Below are positions 26,842 through 39,456 of a DNA stretch of 64,000 bases, in pieces. The number at the start of each line of letters is the position of its first letter. The first letter of the stretch is position 1. The notes under the pieces are model-generated. The model was not told where the DNA came from and ran no database searches. It saw nothing but the letters and a program-made list of their open reading frames with translations. This DNA is from Salminus brasiliensis (lineage: Eukaryota; Chordata; Actinopteri; Characiformes; Bryconidae): NCBI RefSeq assembly GCF_030463535.1, contig NC_132881.1:2205845-2269844 (forward strand). Reading direction: 5' to 3'. Made by a program: the position numbers and the translations under genes.

Positions 26842-27620
26842 GCAACCACTAATCAGCACCATTGCTTGGGATACCACAGCACCACCAGGATATCCCACTA
26901 ACAACCTAGCAATACCATAGCAACCACCTGAGATGGGGGAAATATATATATATATAATTTTTTTTTGTTGTTCTTATCTCAGGTGGTTGCTATGGTCTTG
27001 CTACGTTGTTGCTGTTATTTGTCAAGTGGTGCTGCTAGGCTGCTGCTGTGATCCCATGTGGTTGCAGTGGTGCTGCTTACTGATTACTGTGCTAACCCCT
27101 GAGGCTGCAGTGGTGTTGCTAAGTGGCTTCTATGCTGCTTTTTGATTGTACACTTTTTTTTTTCTTTTCATTTAACTGAATTGTCATCGTAATACAAATA
27201 TACTAGTAACACCCAACCAACCACCTGGGATACCACAGCAACAGCCGAGCAACCACTAAAGACCACCTCGAATACTATAGCAAAACTGTAGGGCCCATCT
27301 AATAACCACCATCTGACAACACCATAGCAGCCTCCTGGGATGACCGCAACAACTTAGCATCACCATTTTTGCAACCACTGGGAACACCACAGCAGCAGCC
27401 TAGCAGGACCATGGTAATCACCTGGGATACCACAGCAACAGCCTAGCAACACCTAGCATCAACCACATGCGATACCTTAGCAACTACTTAACAACACTAA
27501 GGCAAACACCTGGCATGCCACAGCAACAGCCGAGCAGCATCAATTAGGATACCCCAACAACAAGGGCATTGCAACTTTAGTTTCACCTTAGTGACCACAT
27601 AGCAACAGCCTAGCAACTGA
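26840..27620. repeat. Cluster of 'AGCAACCACCTGGGATACCACAGC' repeats with an internal inversion
   Basis: Degenerate repeats in plus orientation at 26840-26935 and 27200-27620 and in minus orientation at 26975-27130 ('caggtggttgctatgg', 'gtggttgcagtggtgctgct'). (TA)n runs sit at 26815-26841 and 26942-26956. Part of a family also seen at 15165-15310. It lies in the ccdc28b 5' intron. Confidence 0.75.
26914..26996. repeat. Perfect 21-bp inverted repeat with AT-rich loop
   Basis: Left arm 26914-26934 and right arm 26976-26996 are exact reverse complements (ACCATAGC...GAGAT), separated by a 41-base loop containing (TA)n and poly-T. The sequence could extrude a hairpin. Confidence 0.85.
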
Positions 27621-27839
27621 GTGGGAGGCACTGCAGCTGAGCCTGAGTGCAGCTGAGTTCTGTGTTTCCTGCAGGAAAATGCACTTTTCTAGTTTGTTCA
27701 GCAGTCGTATAAATCACAGCAGTGTTTGCCACAGACAGCGAGGCAGTGGTGGAAGAATAAGGAGGGGAAGCGTGGGCTTTTACAGCGTCGTACATCAGCT
27801 CGATCCAGAGCTACGTTACTAAACACTTAAAGAGGAATT

Positions 27840-28440
27840 GCACTCATTTCTCAAAATGTCTGAATACTTAAAAGACTGAGTAGTGGAATGTTTGGTTTGG
27901 GTCATTTTGCTGTGAAGTGCTCTTCTTAAGAGAAACCTACAGAGTCTGAATGGTTCACAGCGATGATGAATGGAACCAGACGTAGACGTCTGAACCTCTA
28001 AAAGCTCCCTCACAGAAAGTCATTACACCTAATGGTTTCATTACATATAACAAAATATGTCTGGAGAATTCAGTGCCCCCAAAAGGGTCTCTCGTAGTAA
28101 AGTCGTAAATACGCGGCCTGTTGCCCGAAACGCCAGTTTACCGTAGTTTTCAGAAGATTTGGGCCTAAAACACATTTTTAAAAAGGTGGAGGGATACGTG
28201 GCAAAATAGTCCCAAAAGAAAACCTATTTTTGTTAGATTTTTTCCCCCTTTTTCCCCATCATCAACATTTCATATGAACCTCAGACGACACGTGCAGGCT
28301 CACCGGAAGTTTTGGATAGTCAATAAAATGGCTATATCTGTGTTGTAGTCATGGCGACCGTCGTCTGGTTCCATTTACCACCACTGTAAAGAAGTCAGTC
28401 AGTACGTTTCTCTACAGTGAACCGCGATTTTGCACCGAAT
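27840..28440. repeat. Dispersed element, long copy of the 8745-9000 repeat
   Basis: Contains 'tttttaaaaaggtggag', 'aataaaatggct', 'tgtgttgtagtcatggcgac' and 'ctggttccattt', in the same order as 8745-9000. Its left part ('cactcatttctcaaaatg..') has no partner at the first site. Confidence 0.5.
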
Positions 28441-28904
28441 GAGTGTTTACATCTCAACCACTGAATTATGCATAGATTTGAAAAATGAATGGGCTTGCCC
28501 TTTTGAGCTGCCACTTTATACTAAAGCTCAGGCTATGTTTATTTAACGCCATATTAACCGAAACTTAAATTTATTTAGGTTAAAGGCAACAACAATCTGA
28601 GTGAAGATCAGTGTCCTAAATATACTGGGCACCGATTAGTATGGACATTTCTTAAAAATAGGACTACAGTTTGAAGGACATGCAGAGTGAGGATCTCAGT
28701 CAGTTGAAAGCCTGCATTGAGAGAGATAGATATTTATAGGGGAATGATATCAGACACCCTATAGTCCCGGCGGGATCTGAGGCTTCTAAAAATAGCTCAC
28801 ACTGGGAGCGTAATGGCTGTTTACTCTCACATACTAGATGGGTTTCTAGCGCGCACATCAAAACAGGCCGAAGTCATTGCACAAGTACTAATGCTGTTTG
28901 TGGA

Positions 28905-28971
28905 CACACTTTTAAATGAATGCATTCATCTACTTTAAGTTGAACCTGTTGCTGACAGAGATGTGCAAATG

Positions 28972-29014
<43 letters not shown>

Positions 29015-29345
29015 CTTGTCTAGTCCCTGTAGAGAAGAAGTACTGCCAATAGAATAGGACTCTCTGGAGCAGATCAACATCATGAAGCTATTGGCTCCAT
29101 GCTGCCTAACGCCAGGCGTGGACTAGAGGGTATAGTGATCATCCAATATCAAGACCTCACTAATGCTCTTGTCCCTGAAAGCAATCAAATCCTCACAACA
29201 ATGCTCCTCCAAATTCTTGTAGAAAGTCTTCTTCCCTGGACAGCAGAGACAGTCACTCCAACAAAAGCAGCATCAACTTTTTATTTGAATTCCCTTGATT
29301 TCAGAAGACACAATGAATGAGCAGGCGTCCCAATACTTTTAGCAT
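28905..29345 (+). mobile_element. MITE (family F), nearly full copy with internal (CA)n
   Basis: Starts at 'tttgtggacacacttttaaatgaatgcattc', continues 'gctgacagagatgtgcaaatgcac', a (CA)n run at 28976-29013, 'cttgtctagtccctgtagag', 'tgccaatagaataggactctctgga', and ends 'gcaggcgtcccaatactttta'. The two ends form an imperfect inverted repeat (GTCCAAAnGTnTnGnGACACC type), suggesting a Tc1/mariner-related MITE. A further fragment is at 30295-30365. Confidence 0.8.
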
Positions 29346-30149
29346 CTCTACACAGGTTGAGGGGGTGTATCTGAAGGTTCAGGCCTGCAGTTAGCACCAT
29401 GCTCATTGTTATCTATAAGCTTCCACTACATATTAGCTAAACTAGCCTCGTAGCTCCAGTGAAAACTTGAACACGTCTTGACAGTTCCATTTTGGGGTGA
29501 ATTTGGGGGAATGGTGTCAGTGTGTTTGGTGGCTGAGCTTGATACGGACTGGTTGTTGTCAAACTGGGTCATGAGCAGCAGATCTTCGATCATCGTGCTG
29601 AAACTTACGTCATTGGAAATGGATTTAGATTTACGTAGGGGTCGATCAATAGCAAACACAACCTCTCACAACACGAATGAGCCCAGCCTGGGTGATGGCT
29701 GTGCTTTTAGGCGTAAGTGTACACTCTGAAAGGTGCAGCTAGGCTAAGTGGAAGGAAATGAAATATCCATACGGTCGCTCCTGTATAGAACCCAGGCTGC
29801 CAGGGATATCACATCAGAGTGCTTTTCACTTTGATCAACATGTTTTAGGTATTACTGAACAATTTCACACAGTTTGAGGCAAGTTTGATGACTTGGGTAT
29901 GTTGGCATAATGCTAAAGGTTGCTTGCAGGTTTTCAATATTTGTTGGCTACATTAGTCTCTAGTGTGAAACTGGGGAAGCAAAATTTAGACACCAAACAT
30001 ATCTTGTTATAGCTGATGAGCTGTATTTTGGATAATGGGTAAAACTGGAAATATGACTAATTATTAAAGTTATGGACAAATGGTAGCCAAAATGATGTTA
30101 AGCTAGGTGTGAAGGCCCGTTTCTCACAGACTGAGGAAGATAAGGTAAA

Positions 30150-30294
<145 letters not shown>

Positions 30295-30648
30295 GAGCAG
30301 ATAAACATGAACTTATTGGCACCATGCTGCCTAATGCCAGGTGTGGGATAGAGCATTGAGTTGTGGAGCAGTGTGTAAAAAAAGAAGTGTGTTTTTAGCC
30401 AAACTAATTGTTGGTTATGAACAAAATAGTGGCCAAATTTTTTTGTGTTTGTTTAACCTTTCTATTTCTAGTAGCCTGTCATTGTAACTTACTGTGTCAA
30501 AGTAGATACTTGTTTTTTTAACATTCTGGTGTATTTTATTATTACATTTAAAGAATGTTCTTAGTAATGTAATGTTGTTGTTTTCATCTCTGCAAGTCGT
30601 GGCAGTGGACGTTTAGAGGACACACTTAGGAAAAAAAAAGGCGACCAA

Positions 30649-32631
30649 ATGGAGGACAAGAGGAAGAAGCGCAGTCCCAAAGTTTCTCTCCCCCAGCCCC
30701 CGCCCCCACCCGTCAACCCCCGCAAACTCTCCGTACTCCCGGCCAGCAAGAGTGCCACCTTCTCTCTGGGCCTTCCCCAGCCGCCGTCCCCCAAACCCAG
30801 GGGCAAGTACAAGAGGTCTGTGGGGGCAATGGGAGCAGCCAAGGAGGTCCTGACTGTGCCTGTGATTCCTCCGAAAGCCACCAGGTTTGTAGGAGCTGCC
30901 TCTCTGAACGGGCCTTTTACCTGGACTAGAGGGATTATAGATTATTGGAAAAAATAAAAAGCTGCATAATTAAATGCATGTGGTCAAAATAAAGCTCAAG
31001 GCTTAGCTCATGTTTTGTTTACTAGAAGCTTTTGTTGTGATTAAAGAGTAGAGATGGACTAACCGGCGTCTTTAAAAGCCCCTGGGAGCACATTTTGATA
31101 TTTTGATTTTTTTTTGTATAATACTAAACTTTGGTGTTCAGCAACATTTCAATAGAAAACACAAGAATCTTTAGGGTTTCCTGAAGTTCTGATATCTGTA
31201 ACCGAGTTAGTAGCCCATATATAGATACACAGCATAACGCCACACGCAGGGAGCATCATGATTATACAGCCATGCATGTACAACTTCACCTCACAGAGCT
31301 GTGACCTGTCTGGACTACAGGAGCTCTGAGTGGAGCTCTACCACCGAGAGGTACAGCCTCTCACAGCGCTATGCAGACCTAGCGCAGCCCCCCTCGCAGA
31401 GGACCAGCCCTGGCTACGCTCCAGCTCCCTCTCGCATCGTTATGCAGACCTAGCTTCTCACCTCTGTAGCACTACACAGACTCGCTCCCTGCCTGAAGTT
31501 ACTAAAGCCAATGTTATGCATTATGCTACTGTGTCCCTGACCAACTTAAAAACTGTGAGTGGTCAGGGCTATGCGGACCTGACCCACTTCCAGGACCGCC
31601 CATTTCACATGGAAAGGAGAGCAGTTCATTAGACTTTGGGAAGATCTTCATAAGACCGACTGTGTACAAAACTCAGATTTGGGTTCTCAGGGACTTAACA
31701 AGTTAAAGCTACTCTGATCGAGTGTTTATTCTACATGAAGTTCTGTAAAGGGAGCAAGTCATGTAGACTGAATCACGTCATCCTTGCTAATCTAAAATTC
31801 AGGCCACATCATCATCTAGTAAACACCACAACAACAAGTCATCCTGATTCCAACTGTGCTTGTTTCCGTGACTCTGACAGCAGGCCTCACAAAGAGAAGC
31901 CGCGAGCGCCCCAGCCGGCCGGCCCCAGCCGCATGTCGCAGTCCTCCTCCCCTCTCCAGCATTCCTTCCTCACTGATGTTTCGGATGTGAGGGAGATGGA
32001 GGGCGGACTCCTCAACCTGCTCAACGACTTCCACTCGGGAAAACTGCAGGCTTTTGGTAAGAGACATGGAGAGAGATGCACACTTGATTCAGTGGGACCC
32101 CTGAGTGGAGCAACTGTCTAAGTGTTGGCCTTCACGTTTGGAGTTCGGGAGTTGTAGTCAATAGAGTATATCGCTCTCTGGGGGGGGGTAGGAAGTGTGA
32201 TGCTAGCTGATGGGTGTCACTTAGCTGACTTGACAAATTTTGCACCAAGTGTGGTTGGGAGGAAGACCTCACATGTCTAGGAGGAAGACCTCTGGGGGGG
32301 GTCAGACAGATGACAGATGTCCCTCAAACTGTGTCCAGTAAGATAAATAATGACTTGCTAAAGTGGTTTCTGATACTGTTTGACATCATTATCTGCTCAT
32401 ATGTACATCTCTAAGCCTGAACTCTGTTCATATTTTGGGGGGATTTGTTTAGGTAAGGTGTGTTCGTTTGAGCAGTTGGAGCACGTGAGGGAGATGCAGG
32501 AGAAACTGGCCCGGCTGCACTTCAGTTTGGACAGCCATGTGGAGGAGCTGTCTGAGGACCAGAGGAAAAGTGCTTCTGACCGCAACCTGGAGCACCTGCT
32601 CAGCAACGTAAAATATACAAACACAAGACAT

Positions 32632-32664
<33 letters not shown>

Positions 32665-33042
32665 GGGCAACATAATATACAGTTGAATGTGAAAGCTTGG
32701 GCACCCTAGTAACACAGCCTCTATAGCTAATCAGGTATTTTTATCATAACAAAAAAGTGATGATAAAAGTTTGGACAGCTTTGCAAATGCTTTTTATAGT
32801 CAGATAAAAGTCTTTCAGTTCTTGTAGTTGTTTAGTTTTTTCTCCGGACGTACATTCTTTTATACACCCCTTGTTATGCAGTGGTGGACGGCAATCTTCC
32901 AAATGTTAACGTTATTTTGCCTAGGATGTCCAAACTTTTGCACAGATGATTTTGTTTTGTGCTTTAAACTGGCAGGGTTCAGGGAGCTTGTATTTGTCTG
33001 CAACCAAACCTTGATTCAATGTTCTGAACGGCAGTGTAAATA

Positions 33043-33113
<71 letters not shown>

Positions 33114-33204
33114 TATACATATATCTATATAGCTGCTTAAGCATGAAAAAAAAACACACTGATATAAACTACAGTTTTCTCATTCACAGCTTTCATTCAC
33201 CCTT

Positions 33205-33274
<70 letters not shown>

Positions 33275-33412
33275 CAGTAACAGCTCAGGGATTGGCCTCT
33301 GTGACTCAGACCGTCTGTCAGGAGAAGATCTGCTGTTTTTCTGCTGAATGCTTTCAGTATTTCTTCACATTGCTGTGCTAATTATTCTGGCATTTGGCTC
33401 GTAGTGCACAAT

Positions 33413-33492
<80 letters not shown>

Positions 33493-34256
33493 ATTAGAAG
33501 CTAAAAGAGGTTAAGGTTATTGGTGTTGTGTTAAATGGAGCACAGAAGCATTTGCACTCCATCCTTCAGGAACACATTAAAACACCTCACAAAGGCAGGA
33601 ATACAGTCTTACGTGCCTGAGTGTGTGAATGTGTGAGTGTGTGTGTTTGGACTCTTGCAACTACCAGAATAGTGTGAAAAGCCTCCGAGCTTATTAAAGT
33701 CAAAAATAGCAGAGATGCTTGGTCACTACGGCAACAGCAGAACAAAGGTTCTGGACTTCTGATCTGACCATGCTTGCGGTAAAGGAGAGCCACCCTTATG
33801 ATCCAATACCAATAAAATCTTCTCGTCCGTCATAAAAGCTCCTGACTTTTCCCCTTCAGTAATGTAGCGAGTTTAAGAGACGCTCTTACTACTCTCCTCG
33901 CAGAGTAGAAGTGAAGCTATAAGCTATACAGCTTGCTTTTTACACCCATGCCACAGTAGTCTTTAGTGCGAGATTTTTATGGGAGGGACTGTGAAACACC
34001 ACAAATACTTTGAGGCATTGCTAGAAAACCTAATATCACACACTTTTTTTAGCTTGTATGTCATCTGCGCTTCTTTATCGTCACGCAGGGAGAGTGTACG
34101 CAAATATTAAGGATGTATTTGATTAACGCCCACTGGGTGAAAGTTTTTGGCAGAACTGCCCCTCTAAGTAATTCATTTTCCATTATCGCTTAAGAGTCTC
34201 CTATTATTGCTCATAAATTTCCCACTTTAACCATCAGTGAGTCTTTAGTGATTGTC

Positions 34257-34301
<45 letters not shown>

Positions 34302-34346
34302 TCCCCACAGCTCGAAGAACTCAGCAGTTCCATGTATCCTTTCTGA
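30649..34346 (+). CDS. ccdc28b: CCDC28B coiled-coil protein (BBS modifier); C-terminus uncertain
   Basis: CCDC28B is a small coiled-coil protein that modifies Bardet-Biedl syndrome, promotes ciliogenesis and binds the mTORC2 subunit SIN1. Exons: 30649-30884 (start MEDKRKKRSPKVSLPQPPPP), 31884-32056, 32453-32607, and a last exon from 34311, all with matching phases. Core matches to human are PLQHSFLTDVSDVREMEGGL, NLLNDFHSGKLQAFGK and CSFEQLEHVREMQEKLARLH. The last exon reads LEELSSSMYPF then TGA at 34344-34346, whereas human continues SIQKLHLAEN. A possible donor (TCCAT|GTATCC at 34334) would allow one more exon, which I could not find in the next 5 kb. The acceptor of the last exon uses a (CT)n microsatellite as polypyrimidine tract. 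The kpna6 and txlna genes that separate it from TMEM39B in human are not present. Confidence 0.92.
31327..31632 (+). other. Intronic segment with three copies of a RYADLA-like coding motif
   Basis: Inside ccdc28b intron 2 (coding numbering) the DNA motif 'tatgc(a/g)gacct(a/g)' occurs three times within about 210 bases. It is embedded as LSQRYADLA, LSHRYADLA and GQGYADL; the first lies in a different frame from the other two. CTACAG at 31315-31320 is an acceptor-like sequence just before it. It may be an eroded duplicated exon or a chance repeat; no protein family was recognised. Confidence 0.25.
32676..32946. mobile_element. Short inverted-repeat DNA element in ccdc28b intron
   Basis: Begins 'cagttgaatgtgaaagcttgggcaccc' and ends 'aggatgtccaaacttttgca'. 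The ends are imperfect inverted repeats of the 'AAAGTTTGGGCACCC' type common in fish DNA transposons. No coding capacity. A (CA)n run at 32634-32664 precedes it. Confidence 0.65.
33045..33112. repeat. (CA)n(TA)n microsatellite
   Basis: CA repeats running directly into TA repeats, in ccdc28b intron. Confidence 0.95.
33206..33272. repeat. (CA)n microsatellite
   Basis: About 33 CA units. With the (TG)n tract 140 bases downstream it forms a long complementary pair. Confidence 0.95.
33414..33491. repeat. (TG)n microsatellite
   Basis: About 39 TG units, complementary to the CA tract at 33206-33272. Confidence 0.95.
34261..34299. repeat. (CT)n tract forming the polypyrimidine tract of a ccdc28b acceptor
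   Basis: About 19 CT units run into CCCTCTCCCCACAG, the acceptor used at 34311. Length changes here could affect splicing. Confidence 0.9.
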
Positions 34347-34584
34347 GTGGTTAATCACTGGGTTAAACTACATCGGCTTTCTGTCAGGTGAAGTGCTGAC
34401 CTCCAGTCGGCCCCTCAGCAGTGGATTAAAGAGCCACTAGGACAAAGTGGGCAACACTGAGATACTGAGACACTTCAAGAAGGCTACTGTTGCTTTTAAT
34501 ACGGATGGCCCGAGTAAGTATTTGTTCGTTTGTTTGTTTGAAGCTACACAAATGTAGCTTAGACAACAGACGTTAGTGGTTATA

Positions 34585-34990
34585 TACAGTACCAGTCAAA
34601 TGTTTAGGCACTCCTTCTCATTCAATGTTTTTCCCCCCTATATTGTAAATTAAAACTGATATAATTCAGACTATTAAGGAACACGTCGTGTTGTAAACTT
34701 AAAAGTGTTAAACAAACTAAAACACTGTGAAGCATTTAGGTGGGCTATTATCTGGGGTGCGGTTATCTTGCTGTTTCTGAGGCTCCTGTGCAACAGAGGA
34801 GACCCTTGGTGTTCCTTTACTGGGGCGGGCCTGATGAGAGCCATATTTGCACTCTGCTCACTCACTAACTCACTCCCGTAAAGCAGGCTAAAGGATCCCC
34901 ACAAGGGGGTGCTAGTTGTACTGCAATAGCCCTTGATGCTTTGCATCAGTGACACTGTGTGCCTTGTTTGTTTCAGGCAGGCGCCTGATG
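34585..34990. mobile_element. Fragment of a fish DNA transposon ('ACCAGTCAAAnGTTTnGnCAC' end)
   Basis: 'acagtaccagtcaaatgttt' with 'cactccttctcattcaatgttttt', then 'attgtaaattaaaactgatataa', 'aagtgttaaacaaactaaaacactgtgaag', 'ctgtttctgaggctcctgtgca' has the terminus and body order of a widespread Tc1-like fish element. Family knowledge was used; no coding frame remains. Confidence 0.65.
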
Positions 34991-34999
34991 ATCTAGGCC

Positions 35000-37900
35000 T
35001 GCAGTTAGCACTGTGCTGTTAAAAAGCTTGCATTACTTGTAAGCTACATTAGAGTCATAGCTTCAGTGCAAAATTAGGCATGTAGATCACCAGATCAAAC
35101 AATGCATGGGTGAACAGAAGATGATCAATTTGTGAATATGCAAATGTAAATAATGCCATTTTGACTTTCATCAAACTTGCCGTAACGAGACCAATCCTTA
35201 GCGCACTTTCTCCAGACAAAAGTTGCACCTGGCAGAGAATCAGGACTTGCCCAAGACCTCTGGCCCCTGAGAGGCACCACACAGCAAACACACCAGCTGC
35301 ATACCAGGCCATGGGAGCTGCTGTTGCCATGGCTACATCTCAACATGGCTATGCTAAAACTGCGGCTGCTGTACTGGTCAAGAAACGCGACTCGCTAACA
35401 AGAAGAACCTGCAAGAGCACAACAGCTTGAGGAGCTCAAAAGGCCTCTTTCTGTGTATACCATTAAACCCCCTTTTGCTTTAGGCTTGTTCTAATGGACC
35501 AAATACGCTGCGTTATCCACTGTAGTTTGTTTTGTAGTTGACTGGAGGTTGCTGTAAGGGTGGATGGGAGGTGGAAGGGAGTTTTCCTGCTGAGGGATCA
35601 GTTGGGGTCAGTTGCACCATTAGGTCTTAAGTGCTTGGTCTTGAAGCCAATATGATTGGGAAATCATAACTCTGAGTTTAGAGTTCTTCAGAAGGAGTTG
35701 GTGATGGGTGCCCACTGGTGCTCCACCCACTGGTGCCAGGCCCTCTGGTGCATGGTGAAGTCAACATGAATTTAGGATTTATACGATACAGTGAATTATG
35801 CTGAATATTACCAGGGACACAAGGTCAAAAAGGTCAGTTGTGGTAAGTTTCTCTAAAATTACCATTTCATATGAACACCTATATTTGTCAACCATTGAAT
35901 TATCCAAAATTGTGAAGAATTGGTGGAATTCCACCTAAACTGCTGAACATGTTCTAGCCAAGATGAACTTGGATGTGGGACTTTAAGCTCTTCACTAATA
36001 GGACTTTAAAAGAAGTGTCTAATGCTCTGTTTACCTTTTACATTATGGCTGGGCAGATGCAGGCAGACTGGATAACCCCTATTTTTGAGGAAATACAGGC
36101 AATAAATGCTGATGTCCATGTGTAACAGGTACAGCAGAGCTCAGATGCACTGTTAGCATGTCAGTTTTTCGGATTAAATAGTGGCAAACCCCATCACCCA
36201 ACTCATGGTCAGGACCTCCACTGCTGTTCCAGTAATGCTACCACCATGACAACGTTTACAGGGCTGCATGCTGCCGTTGGCCATCTACCAGCGCTGTTTA
36301 CAACAATTCCCCAATGAACCATGGAACTGACCTTTTCCCCTTGATAACGCAGCATTAGCATTTAAAAATATAGGATCACTTGCTAAGCAGCCTGTTACTA
36401 AGCCAAACTGCTAGTTTCTATGAGCATACCTACTGCTGGCTGGCTAGCTTGCTACTTCTGGTGCTAGCTAAGGAACCCAAAAACATCAGCAGTGACCTTA
36501 GCAGTGACCTTATCGTCCTTAGAAAGCCATTCAGATACCAAACCATAGCATAAAGAGTCATAAAATACAATCAATTTAGCATACAATGTGCAGCTAGCCT
36601 CTGGAGCCGGAGCTGAGCTCTTATACATTAGCCACCTGTGTTTACATTTTTTGTCAGTTTTTCTTGTGGGAGGCCAAAGTCCATTCATTTCATGACCATG
36701 TCATCCCGAAGCCCCGCCATGACCTCGTCCCGGTTTAGCGATGTTCTTCATCTGTTTAACGTGTTTATCATTCTGAAACGCAACACAATGACTAAGCGGT
36801 GCAGTAGCTGTAGACTCGCTCAGGGCGAAGATTGGACCTTAAGGTGCCTCTCCTCAATTTGTAGCAGAAACTTTTAGTGGATTTTAGTGTACACTCTATG
36901 GGAACGCGCCCGGTGGCTTACACTGGGACACTTGAGGTTTATACCCACGTACGACTAAACATTCTTGATACTGAGTTTTCAGTGGAGGTTTTGTGTTTGT
37001 GAGGTGATCTTGAGTTTTGAGCACTGTGCTACAAATGTAGATATAACATGATCGTAAAAACAGGCTTATTTTACTTGTGAAATGATCAAAACACCATGTT
37101 TGTTTTTAGCATGTTTTCTCCACGAGGGTGTAGAAATGTTATCTGCTAGTCGAAACACTGAGGAGACTTGGTTTGATTTATATAAATTGTAATAGCATGT
37201 TTTAGCTGTGTTTGTGGAGGAGAAGCTGAGGTACTAGCTAAGTGATTAATCTACTAGTTTAGTTTAGCTGTGAGCGTTTAGCTGTTTTTAAAATGGACCA
37301 AGGTGGTGTAGCTTGATGCTACGAATTACTTTACCACATAAATCAGGTGAATTTTGTCTTGTCTAAAAAAAAAATGGCTGTGAAAACTCACTGAGTTCAC
37401 AATTCGCTTGGATATGATATGGCTTCATTTTCAATTCATTACAACAAAAATAAGAAGTAGCTGAAAATGTGCCTTGCATTAATTTTCACATTAATGTTTC
37501 CATTTTCAGTTTATTAAAGCATTCGACATTATAAAAGCACAGTTTCTGAAAGCTGCGTAGCTAGTGAAATGCTCTAGCCACAAATAATGTTAGGCCCAAA
37601 GATAGCACACTAGCCAAAAGCTACCATACTAGTCATGTAACAACAGTGTACTTCTACTAACTGCTGACAACGTGATGCCGCATTAGCCACTAGCATGTTG
37701 ACGCGCTAACGAAGGCCACCATAACCAGGCTAGACACAAGCTAACACGCTAGGCCAAGTAAAGGGAAAAATATTATACACTGTGATCTACAGTAATGAAA
37801 TAAACTGTATTGTTACGCCCCTGCTAAAGAATGAAAAGGGCGAGCTCCCACAGTTCCTGCATTTTTCACACATTTTCTTGTGACTTTGATTAAAAGTGAA

Positions 37901-38655
37901 TTAGCATAGCTAGCATAGTTAGCAATGGAGACCAAGGTCAGGCTTCCCAACACTGTTCTACTGTTTCTGTAACTTGGAGGTAAATGTTTAATACTGTGTT
38001 TTCTAACCGGTGTGAGGATGTTAGCTTCACTTTAATCACAACAGCTTCTCCATTTTGAAAAAGGGACAAAAGGTTTTGCTCATTTTCACAGTTTAGCCAA
38101 TAAACCAGATCCGGATGATTGTGGAACTCGGTCTGGGATCAGTGCTGTAATGTGTTTAATTGCTTGTTTTATTGCCAAAAACTAATTAAAACCCACAATT
38201 CCTGCTGAATTTGATGATCTAACATCAGTCTGGACCACTTTTCAATCTTTTCCAACATTTATGATCACTAAATGCCTCAATCCTGAGAGAAAGTACACAC
38301 TATACAGTGGTCCGGGGTTAGGCCGTTAGCAGCCTCTAGCCTTGTCAGAAATATTTAGCGACATGGTCTTTGTTTTGGATTTGTACGCTTTTTTTGGTTA
38401 CACCTAATAAAATAAAATGAAGCATTTATTTGGACTAATTTCATTAGCATTCTGGAAAGAGAGGTACTGCCTATCAATTTGGTGATCTGTTTAGATCGAC
38501 TAAAAATGTTATTGTGTGACTAATTGAAAATTAATTTACATAAATGGTCACGTAAATTTTCTTTCACCTTTTATTAAAGTGTTCAGTGGAGGGGAACATT
38601 GACAGGTTTTGCCTATTTTTCTAAGGCTGATTTTATTTTAATTTATTTATGAGGG
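35000..38655. other. Intergenic stretch with no recognisable gene
   Basis: Between ccdc28b and iqcc. Both strands were scanned. All open frames are short, lack flanking splice signals that extend them, and match nothing I know. Tracts such as 'ctagctagcatagc' and 'ttagctt' are low-complexity. kpna6 and txlna, expected from human order near here, are not seen. Confidence 0.55.
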
Positions 38656-38659
38656 GGGG

Positions 38660-38935
38660 AAAAAAAGGCGTCTCAGCAGTCAGAGCACTGAACTGTTCAC
38701 GACAGGGTTGTGGGTTCGATACCCAGGCTCGGCAACCTGTCACCGTTGGGCCTATGAGTAGGGGCCAATGGCTGCCCACCACTCCGGGCATGTGTGCTCA
38801 CTGTCACTGTGTGTGTTTGATCACTCGTGTGGATGTGTGTGTTCACTGCACGGATGGGTTAAAGGTGGAGGCCAAATTCAGTGTGTGTTCAACACTAATA
38901 GTAACTATGGTTGTCTTGTCTTGTCTTGTCGGTCA
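38660..38935 (+). repeat. tRNA-derived SINE (family B), full-length with (CTTGT)n tail
   Basis: tRNA-like head 'gtctcagcagtcagagcactgaa' and B box 'gggttgtgggttcgatacc', body 'cgggcatgtgtgctcactgt', 'ggatgtgtgtgttcactgca', 'ggatgggttaaaggtggaggccaaatt', tail 'tgtcttgtcttgtcttgtc'. The pentanucleotide tail and intact head suggest a fairly young insertion. Confidence 0.88.
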
Positions 38936-39456
38936 AGTTGATTCATTAGCATTCCACCAAATTGACGAGTAGGTCGTGATATTGTGTTCACAAGCATTAG
39001 AATTATGAACATTAATAGTTTAAGATCTGTAAAATAGGAGAATTGTACCTTTTTCTACCAAGGTGAAAAAAATATTATTTAGAGACATAAAGCGTTTTCT
39101 CGACTTTAAATCTCAATTGAATAAAATGTTCCTTGATTCAACAAATGATTCTTTTTATTATAATAAAGTATTCCCCTTAATGTAATACATTGTTCTTTTT
39201 GTTTAACTAAAGCATCCCCTCTAAACTGAGGGGAAAATATAATGCAAATATATATATATATATCTATAAATTGGGCAACGGATTATGTCGGAGGACTCGT
39301 TGACTCAGAATCAGAGTCGACTCCACAATGCAGGGAATCGACGGAGTTGTGTAATATCGCTGCTCGGCGCTAGAGGGACCCAAACGCCTCTCGGTTTCAG
39401 CGCGACCGGCGGTGAGGGAGGAAGCGAGGGGGCGAAGTTTGTTGCTGTAGGACTTC

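Noticed and set aside
26840-27620. RFX X-boxes in the repeated CATAGCAACC units near ccdc28b
   Set aside because: They are half-sites in a dispersed repeat family, with no consistent second half-site.
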